A stretch of DNA of 64,000 nt from Scleroderma bovista. Its lineage: Eukaryota; Basidiomycota; Agaricomycetes; Boletales; Sclerodermataceae. The position numbers and the translations under genes are program-made. Below are positions 55,614 through 64,000 of the stretch, piece after piece. The notes below the pieces were generated by a model. It was not told where the DNA came from. It made no database searches and worked only from the letters and a program-made list of their open reading frames with translations. The stretch lies in contig JAYMGJ010000320.1 of assembly GCA_037178675.1 (NCBI GenBank), forward strand, positions 1 through 64,000. The letters are read 5' to 3'. Numbering within the stretch: position 1 is the first letter of the stretch; the number at the start of each line of letters is the position of its first letter.

Positions 55614-55819
55614 CCGCTTGGTCGGGGAAGCAGGGTGTCAAGGCCAACCCCACGTTCTGAGGCTTTTCGTGAGTACTAACTTCACTTTGTATGCCAGACT
55701 TGTCCTACTAATGGGTGCCTTGGCAATTAGGGGCAGAGGTTTTCACCAAAAATCAGTGACGGAGTAATAAGCAGACGGCACCCACCCCCACTACCAATCG
55801 TGGCTATCAACCAGACACC

Positions 55820-58800
55820 ATGGCAACTCAAAATTCACCAAACCCCATGCTTTCCGTAACAGGAGGACAGAATGCTAACATGCAGCAAAGATGGACTGAT
55901 GATCAACAGTACGGCCCTTACTATTGGCCATCGTTCGGTGGGGCCAATGACGATCATGTCACTGGAGACAGCCTACAGGACGAAGACAGCAATCATGAGC
56001 AAGCTGCAGAAATGGATGAGAGGGTCGTGAACTCATTAACATTACCCCCTATGGTTTAGTTGTATTCTTTGAACAGTCCTCTGATTACTGACATGTAAAT
56101 CTGCATAGATTACATCACGCTCTGTCAGCACAGACCTCCCTCAGCGGACCTCTCGAAGCAGAGGTACATGGCCTGCAACCCAGTCTATTGGCAGTCAATC
56201 CCAAGTGGGTTAAATGCGACTGAAGTCGTCCCACAAAACCCAACACCAGTCCCACAAAACCCAATGCCAGTCCTGTGAAAGCCAATGCCAGTCCCGCATT
56301 TGCCCATGGCCCCTCATCGGTTTGGCAGCTTGGTACGAAAATGTGTCCCTACACCCCCAGGAGTATGTATTTTGTCAGCAACTGGGCAGTTATTCAAGCT
56401 AATTATTCGTATGTAGACACCAACCCCTTTTGTGGGGGACGTCTCTGAGGAGCTAGACGAGTGTCGACCTGGCAAGCGCCCTCGAAAAGACCGTGACCGC
56501 AGCTCTTGCAACCTCAATGCTGACCTCAAACGCGTGGTAGACCTTGCTTGTATCCACTTCAAATGCATAGTTTCAACGTTGGACACTTTCCCGGATGTCT
56601 CTGGTGAGGTGGACGCCCTCGTTGTGAAGGCACTTGCAAAGGCCTGTGAGCAATCTAACATTGAAGTGGAATTGGGTCCTGTCGAGGCAAGTCTGGTGCG
56701 TATTGTACTTTCTATGGTGCCCAACCCCACTTATACATAAAAGATCAAAGATCGGGTATGCCAACTACGTGGGCAAGTGAAGGATATTGCATGCGTTGTG
56801 AGTCAAAGTGTGGATTTGGGTTGGAGTAATAACCCAAACACAACACCAACAAAGGACTACGAAAATGTGCGAGTGGTGGTTTACCTCCGCGGTGTCCAGA
56901 GAGGATGTGCTGAGGAGGGGGGAAGGGGATCTACACCAACAGGGTGATGCAGATGATGATGCAGGATACTCCTGGGGTACAGGAGTAATAGAAGACGAAG
57001 GGGATAGGGGTCTGGACTCTTCCTAAAGCCTAGGAAGTGTCAAAGCGGGGATTGGGTAGACTGAGACTGAAACAGCGATACTACACCTAGAGATTGGTGC
57101 AGCAAAGGGGCAGGGATGCCTCTGATGTCCAGAGGCGAGGAAGATTGACTGGTATGAAGCCTAGACTCCGCTTGAGCCTAGTATAAAGAATAGATCTTGA
57201 ATAACTTGGATAAACTTGACAATATTGAGCCTTTAGACCTTCACTGAAGCCTACAAGGACTCAAAGACTGAAGGGATACTGATTGAGAGAGTCTAAGAGA
57301 GGGATAATTTCATGCAATTGGGTCCTCTTTCACTGGGCTGAGCCCAGGGGTTTAAATACATGGGGGGGGCACAGCATTAAAGTACAAAAAGAGAAGGGAG
57401 TAAGCAGAATTTGTCAAGGATTGGTAAGGGATTGGTAAGAGCTTTGTAAGGGGTTTGTAAGCGATCAGTAAGCAAGGGATAAGCAGGAATGAGTAAGCAT
57501 AGGAAGCATGAATAAGCTGCTGAGTAAAGGAATGAGTAAGCTGCATGACAAGATTGATTGGTAAGGGAGTGAGTCATCAGCTGAGTAATATACCAAAAAT
57601 GCGAAAGGGATAGAGTAATACTAATGACAAGAGAGCATCAGTAAGCAAGGGATGAGTCACTGCACAGCAGAAGGAGTCATTGATGCACAGCCTAAGAAGT
57701 TTGATGGGGGGCTGTGTACCATCAGAAATTTGATGGGACAACAATGGGGAAGATCTGGGATTAATAGGGGGATTGATCCGAGACAAAACAGCCACAAGAA
57801 GGGTACCAGGGGTCCAGAGGTCTTTTTGGGGGGTCAGCATACACTAAGGTATAGTGCATGTGTTCTAGCGCCGCTGAAGCACAACCATGGGCTCCCTTGA
57901 CGAGCTCTCTTCTGGGAAAGAATGAGAGAGGGTTCTTCTTCCTAATAGCACTATAAAGTGGGGGGAATAACTGTCATGGTGCTGGGGGACGTCGTCTGAA
58001 AGTAGGGAAGCGGATAGAGTATTGAATTCGACGCATCCAGGGAAGTGAGACGAACGACAGAGGAAGATGGACATGGCAAGTATCTGGGAGGAAGGGACCA
58101 TAGGCTGAGGGCTCAGGGGACACAGAGACGACCAGAGAAGACTTCTCAAGCTTGACAATAGACCTAAGATGACCAAAGTACGTCCTTGACGCAGGACTGA
58201 CGAGGAGAACGTGCTGACCAAGAACGAGAGGGACTGAGGGAGCAGGCTGGGAAGATATGTGCCAGGCAGTGCACGGGAACTCTGGGAGAGGCTGTCCTAA
58301 GAGCAGGACATAGTGGAGATCTGCAGCAATAGCGGAGAAATGATCCAGAGAAAATACGGACTCCATAGTGAGCGATGAAGCGAACGTCTGGATTGCGGGG
58401 GGAATATCTCCGTGGGAAATGAACGGATTTGCATCGGAACTTGACAGGCAGATAGACCACATTCTAGGCTCTCTGATGGTATAGTCACGTGCCTGATAGC
58501 TTCAGAAACAACGGAGCTATTCAAAATATCAGAATGCCGGCACTGGGCGCCTAAAAATGACATTTGGGCGCTAAAAATCATTTCTTCTCTTTCTCCTTCG
58601 TTTCTCCATCAATTCTTCGGCTTCTTTGATCGTTCTGGTATGGGAGTTGGACTGCAGACGTGTGCATTCCTTTCTCATACCACAATTGACGTTATTCCTT
58701 CAGTTTCTTCTGCTTCTTGGCGGTTCTCGTGCGATAGATGACTGTCTGCATTGGCATTCATCTCTCGCATCAGGATAGTCGTCTTGTGCGATAGATGGCT

Positions 58801-59649
58801 ACGATGAGGGTCCGTCGTGCTTATCCTTCGCATAAGGATCATTCGATATAGGCATTATCTTCCATGTTCACTGTACCAAACCTGTTTGGTGCGTGACAGC
58901 GTGCATGTCCGCATCGCATATGGATTCAAGGATCTCTCGGATTGTATTGGACTCGATGAACATACAAAGGAGGTGATGAAGGCAGAAAACCGCAAACTCG
59001 TTAGCATGTTGTTGGAGAAATCAGTGTTTGCGTATCTGGTACATGGTTACATTTCTCGTGTGATATTTCTAACCTGGTTAACAGGATCCTAGCAATCGCA
59101 TGCAGCCAGGGACAATGTACAAGCAGCCATTAATCACCAAAGTAGTCGCTCTGCAGTGGTTTAGTGACACGAAAGCGGTCGGTATTCGCTATCGCGAGTA
59201 CTTCAATCCACTCACGGTGCAACTACTGGCCTTTGTGCTTACTGCGGTAAGCACTTTTTATGCTATGTCACTTTATGCTGAGTACAATGTCTACTAGATA
59301 CAATGTGCAATTCGAGAATGGGAAACTGGTGAACATCGTGTTGTGCCATTCCAAGGAGTGAAATATGGGAATATATACAAGCAACATATTCAAAACCTTG
59401 AGAATTGGCGCCAGTATAACGTGACGAAGGGGGATAACGCGTTAGAAAGGGTTTTGCAAGAACTCTTGGAGTCAGCATGGTGAGTCTTCACGTGGATTTG
59501 GGATGTCATTCCTTATAATAACTGCAACCCATAGTCGACATGCTGGTGACTCACTCGATGACTTGACACTGGCAATGGATGATGCAGGTCAATGCAGCTT
59601 GGATTTCTCTGATTTCGCGATGGACCATGGAGGCTCTGTGACGGACTAG
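55820..59649 (+). pseudogene. DUF6532-type gene interrupted by a solo-LTR-like insertion
   Basis: An ATG at 55820 opens MATQNSPNPMLSVTGGQNAN. After introns and a QNP-rich low-complexity part, residues LKRVVDLACIHFKCIVSTLD and VVKALAKACEQSNIEVEL begin the domain common in Agaricomycetes as DUF6532. At 56796 the exon is broken (...GQVKDIACV) and it resumes after 58898 as VRIAYGFKDLSDCIGLDEHT. Then come KLVSMLLEKSVFAYLDPSN, YKQPLITKVVALQWFSD, FNPLTVQLLAFVLTA, CAIREWETGEHRVVPFQG and an acidic tail to TAG at 59647-59649. Removing the insert and one GCGT copy restores the frame, so the gene was intact before. Its molecular role is unknown. The first exons upstream of 56400 are uncertain. Confidence 0.72.
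56797..58898 (-). repeat. LTR-like repeat, right copy, inserted in the DUF6532 gene
   Basis: 2102 bp, the inverted counterpart of 53523-55613. GCGT stands directly on both sides (56793-56796 and 58899-58902), a 4-bp target duplication. It differs from the left copy by 11 extra bases near 58875-58885 (between two CTG/CAG-flanked points), which look like a small slippage event. Oriented on the minus strand as TGTCACGC..GACTCACA. Confidence 0.78.
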
Positions 59650-60765
59650 AGTCGTTCTTACATACATGTATTAGCCATACTCGTTTGTGAATGGAAATCG
59701 AATGTTTCGTGCAATTGGTGTGGACAGTCGCAGTGCAGGAGCAATGGCCAGTGGTTCACGTAGTACTGCCGTAAATGCTATGGTACTATACATGCTTCAC
59801 GCACTGCCGTAAATACTATGGTACTATACAGTGCTACACGGTGCTATACAGTTGACAGTCCGCCGTTTGCTACGTGGCTACTACTGCCTATGATGCGGCA
59901 ACTATATAGAAAACCCTTGCTATATTATACTATATAATGGGGGGGATGGCTACATGGCTATGTAACTATATAGCACTATATAGAACTGGGTAGGGTACTG
60001 GTGTTTTCCTGATGATGTTGAAAATGTACTTTCCTATTCCACCATGCACCATACTATGCAAGCTGATAGTCATTGCCTCTGCAAGAGTGATCTACCCCAG
60101 GAACTACAATATTTATGTACAGTTATTGGTCAATACAAACTTTGCAGTCTTGTCTAACACTGTATCATAGGGGGAGAAATTGATAATGGCCATATAATTA
60201 TCTTTTCACAAATTGCATTATGTCAGTCATGCTGAATCCGACAGCTGTTGGTAACTTAATGACATGGATCATATAATGACAATTAATTATTTTTTCATGA
60301 GTTGCATTATGTCAGTCATGCTGAATTAGATAGCTGTTGGTAACTTAATGACAAGATCATATATCAGTATGTCATGAGGCTGAATATATGATATATATGA
60401 TCAAGTTATTTGTTTTGTAATCATAGCTTATCATGGATCGACGGTCCCCGTGATGTAGCTGTGGCTACCCTCGACTCACTGGCACTGGCACAAGACCTTC
60501 GGCTGATCAAGCACCGGAAGCCCTGGGAAAACTGGGCTGGTGTAATAGGTCCATGTCAGGGTTAATCAGTGGCCAATAGAAAGACAGTTAAAGTTCCTGT
60601 ACAACAGGGTGTGGGTACAGAACATGTGTGTAGATGATGTGAATTACTATTACAGTGTGTGTGAAGTGGACAGATCGTTCAAGTTGCAACGAAACTGGAA
60701 GAAACAGAAACAAGAGAGAAAGGAAAAGGACATCTTTTGCCTCCAGGTATTGGGAGTATGGATAA
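59650..60765. repeat. Non-coding stretch with small tandem repeats
   Basis: Near 59765-59850 CTGCCGTAAATNCTATGGTACTATACA repeats, followed by related CTATACAGT/CTATATAG motifs to 59990. Between about 60190 and 60370 a roughly 110-bp unit (GCATTATGTCAGTCATGCTGAAT, CAGCTGTTGGTAACTTAATGACA) occurs twice. From about 60525 the sequence matches the 3' flank of GTPase copy B (36466-36692). No gene seen. Confidence 0.65.
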
Positions 60766-63430
60766 TCACTGGGCCAAATTGCCGCCAGGAGATTGAGGGG
60801 AAACCCAATCCTCGTCCCCTTCCAACTCTGCTGGCGTTACCTGCTCGACTTTCTCTTTCAAATCATTATCGGTTATATACCTCGACTTGACCATGGACTC
60901 AATCTCCGCACTGACATCGCAACCTCCAAAGAACCCGATAGGCAATTCCTTGATGTGGGAGTGGACATCCCGCCTCCTCTGTGACATTTGGTATAAAACA
61001 ATGGCGGCCTTGATAAATCCGGTTGTGAGTTTCTTCTCGTTCCTACTCACTGTCAGCGTGAATATGATGTCCAGGACATGTGTTAGGTCGACAATGTACG
61101 CCATGAATTTGCGTTGTACCTCCGGCCTGAAACAAAGGTCAATGTCATGGAAATGACCGCCAAGAAATGCGTACATTCTCTCGTAGGTTGCACGGGCCCA
61201 TTTAATGACCGCTGCACCAGCAGAAAATGGCAGAATGACTGGTAACGCGGCTACCAGCGCGATGCCACTGCCACTTCTGTGGAACACCAATTCTCTAGTG
61301 AGTAATCCATCAGCAACTTTCGCAGAAAGAGCTTACTCAGGCGTTGCAAACACATCAGTGCGAGAGATTGTTTTGGTGGGCTTCTCGTTAAGCGTGTTAA
61401 CCACCCTCATTGTGAAGTCTCGGAAATTTCTGCACAAGAGAATCTGTCAGTAAATGATGTCAGTCGGTGGCGACAGTAGACATGATAATAGATTAAATCA
61501 TACTCCCGAGGGATCGTAGAAATTCCAAACTTTGACAATGTCAGTGTGAATGACATCAAGACAATCCTTGATCGTGTAGCCTGAAAAGTCGGCGCCGGCA
61601 AAAACAGCATTCCAGTACTCTTTGGAAAAGGCGTCAGCCGTGCGTTATCCACAATAAGGGCGGACATACTCCGTTTCCCCACACTGGAGAACAGGTTAAG
61701 TCATGTTGTGGTGTATATGTATTTGAAAGAACTCACTTGATCGATTCCTCGATATTCATCCAAGGCACCAACCTTTGAGCCATAATGGCAACCGTAGGCA
61801 CTGGGGAGGGCCCCGTCCCCTGTTGTTGCGCGAAGTACTCGGATACTTTCTGTTGGGTCAGTTCAGTCAGCCCTTTTAGCGTCCCCGCGTAGCGAGTTCT
61901 TGCTGAGAGAGACAAGAATTACTTCGGGTAACTTGGGTGAAGTATCGTAGACTCACAAGAGACTGCGATGTATGGGATGTCACTCTGTTTCGTAAGGTCC
62001 TGGATAGGTTGGATGCAGTTCTGTCTCAGATACTGATCTGCTTCCAATTCAACATCCTCTTCGCTGTAGTCTCTCCCGGCAAGTATCCATCTTCGTTCTA
62101 TGTGTTCGGTCAGTTTATCGTATTTCGTAAATACAAATATAGTGGGGACTAAAATTAAGATGAGCCATTGACAGGCAACCCAATACTGTGTACACTCACT
62201 GTTTCCGAGTATGTTGCTCTTGTCTTGTAAGAACTCTTCCATTCCAACCTCCATGTGCCGCTGGCCAAGACTCTCAAGAGGTATCTGAAAAGACAACCTA
62301 GTACGATGTCGTATCCATTAGGAAGGCACAAGTCTCATTGACAATTAGCCCACCAGACTGCATGCAGCTGCTCCTTGACATCTCCATGGGTCTTCCGATG
62401 TTCTATGAATGTCTTCACATTAGAGAGGTTATACTCTTCTCCTGCTTCAAATCCCTTGCTATCATGCAGTACGAAACGGTCATTCAATTTGGAGAACAGT
62501 GGTGTCTCAATATTCGCCTCCCCCGGTTTGTCGTGTTCAGCGTGCTGAATGGGTGTATTAGTAACAACCAAAGGTGGATTATCGCCCACTCAACAGCGTC
62601 GTCAATACCAAAGGTGCTATTGATCAACGAAGTCTTCCCAACACCCGTCTACATCAATAAATCTCATTAGGGCCACCAAGATCGCAAGACACTAGTGCAC
62701 CCCACCTTTCCGATTACCAGGATGCGAAAACTGACGCATAGAAATTAGACCCCGATCCACCAATAGTCTTAATTTGTTGCACTCACCGGGGACACTGCCT
62801 GAGAATTTCCTCGGTGGAGGGCATTAGTAATCCAGAGTGCATAGGTATTGGGGCATGGCGTATTGCTGGGCCATCAGGCTGTTATTCCTTTATCAGATGT
62901 ACACTAGTATGGTACACATTACTCACTGGCTGAGTAGGCGGGATTATATCAAGGACAACGGTCAGATTTCCTTGTACTTTGCGGAATTCTAACCAAATCT
63001 CAGTTGGAGTGGAGGGGAAACACGCCATCAGACTTACGATGATCCTCCGAATTGGAAAGCACTTCACAAGGATCAAAGGATATCTTTTTTCCGGTCCATT
63101 TCCATATAAAGAATACCCGTGTCCTATTGAGCAACAGATAGAAGGGTTCCTGTACTTCCCTGACGTAGGTTATCAGGCATGAGCAATGATTTTACGGTAT
63201 AAACGATATATGTAGATCCTTACAGAGGAGGACTGAACTCTGCACTAGGAATGTCACTATCTCGCTGCTTCTGAACCTCATACTGGGAACCACCGATTTT
63301 CAACTGGGCAGATTCGATCTTGCCCGCATTCTGGAGTTCAATACCTGTTCAAGGGGTTGGAAATGATGGAAAGTGTGAAAATGGGTGAACTCGCACGGGA
63401 TATTCGAAGAATTTGTGAGGACCCCGGCAT
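60766..63430 (-). CDS. Multi-exon P-loop GTPase, paralogue C
   Basis: The ATG at 63430 opens MPGSSQILRIS, which joins across an intron to RIELQNAGKIESAQLKIGG, a C2-like beta-rich start. Later exons give EVQEPFYLLLNRTRVFFIW and WTGKKISFDPCEVLSNSED. The G domain has GKTGVGKTSLINSTFGIDD (P-loop), LHDSKGFEAGEEYN (DxxG) and IFVFTKYDKLTEHIERRW (TKxD). The C-terminal half has PILPFSAGAAV-like hydrophobic residues (VAALPVILPFSAGAAVIKWA), FRPEVQRKFMAYIVDLTHVL and a charged end GDEDWVSPQSPGGNLAQ. The hydrophobic stretch could anchor it in a membrane. It appears complete and its undisturbed 5' flank is the empty-site reference for the transposon next to copy B. Function unknown. Confidence 0.74.
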
Positions 63431-64000
63431 GGTCGACAGAATGGGTACGGGAGGCAAGAGGTAAGAGGTAGGAAGGCAAGGAGGCCTGAGCGCACAAGTA
63501 AGCTACCACATGTTTGTGGGCGCTTCTCCTCAGTAAATGAACCGAATTTAGTCCCTGAGGAACGTGAACGTCTGAACCCGCAACCCAATGCACGTTGCGA
63601 CATCTTCTAACAACACAAATTCGAACGGCGTAGGTATGTTATAGACGAGAATCGAAACTTTCTTTTGCCAGGAGGTTGTGACTATAGTACCCAATGATAT
63701 AAATGCACCCAGTCTCGTCACCTCCGTTTTGGGGTGCCTGCCCAATATAGGCAGAATGAGTGCCTCATGGGCCACAGTCCCAGTGGCGGTGCGCCCATTT
63801 TGCCGATATTGATCACTCCCAGAACGGAGGGTGACGAGACTCCCGCCTCTTCACCATCGTTTCACTAAGATAACAACAGCAGATGCATTCCATTTATTGA
63901 ATTCCGATTGAAGATAAGTTGAATACTACCGATATTCGTTTGCTTGAAGTCTGCCTATGTTCCCAGTGCTGCAATGTTTGTGTTGCTCTGTTCCACCGTT
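63431..64000. other. Right-edge intergenic region
   Basis: The first part (to about 63700) is the flank shared with GTPase copy B. The remainder has no gene and contains one short inverted repeat, listed separately. Confidence 0.5.
63710..63841. repeat. Short inverted-repeat element (MITE-like)
   Basis: AGTCTCGTCACC-TCCGTTTTG at the left is matched in reverse by CAGAACGGAGGGTGACGAGACT at the right, enclosing about 90 bp. It could be a miniature transposon or simply a long hairpin. No clear target duplication was seen. Confidence 0.4.

Overview
The window is nuclear DNA of a filamentous basidiomycete, most likely an Agaricomycete. Genes are split by many introns of about 50-60 nt with GT..AG ends and CTNAC/CTGAC branch sites. 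The gene content (a giant DUF3638 protein, HET-domain and DUF6532 proteins, Ngaro-like, Ty3/gypsy and Ty1/copia retroelements) is typical of mushroom-forming fungi. No bacterial features, CRISPR arrays, rRNA or tRNA genes were seen.

Region 1 (1-20 kb) is a conserved housekeeping block. It holds the 5' nine kilobases of a DUF6606/DUF3638/DUF3645 giant protein gene (minus, running off the left edge), a divergent RING-CH membrane E3 ligase (plus), eIF2-gamma (minus), a 2.9-kb gap with at most one doubtful small gene, MCM10 (plus) and a BAP31/Yet-type ER membrane protein (minus). UBP6/USP14 (31.8-34.1 kb) and a small coiled-coil protein (35.1-36.1 kb) are further ordinary genes.

Region 2 (20-64 kb) is accessory DNA. 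Three paralogues of one multi-exon GTPase gene lie in the same orientation (A 20.3-22.9, B 36.7-39.3, C 60.8-63.4 kb). B and C also share their flanks. Next to copy A is a HET-domain gene cut in two by a 5.6-kb tyrosine-recombinase retrotransposon of Ngaro type with A1-ORFs-B1-A2-B2 split direct repeats. A perfect 48-bp piece of HET coding sequence is present on both sides of that element.

Upstream of GTPase B sits a nested insertion. A small DNA transposon with CAGGACCCGGGTCAAT ends and a TTTGAA duplication carries a decayed Ulp1-like peptidase fragment. It has been hit by an apparently intact 6.33-kb chromodomain Ty3/gypsy element (AGCTG duplication, LTRs that I could not tell apart). That element shows a textbook -1 frameshift signal between gag and pol and an 11-nt self-priming site of the Tf1 type.

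After it come a tandem repeat, a 3'-truncated Ty1/copia element, and a DUF6532 gene split by a 2.1-kb LTR-like repeat. A second, inverted copy of that repeat lies between the copia remnant and the DUF6532 gene, giving a large palindrome centred near 56.2 kb.

Intron positions and reading frames were worked out by eye, so exon borders are inferences. For MCM10, the RING-CH gene and the coiled-coil gene the summed exon lengths are multiples of three, which supports those models.
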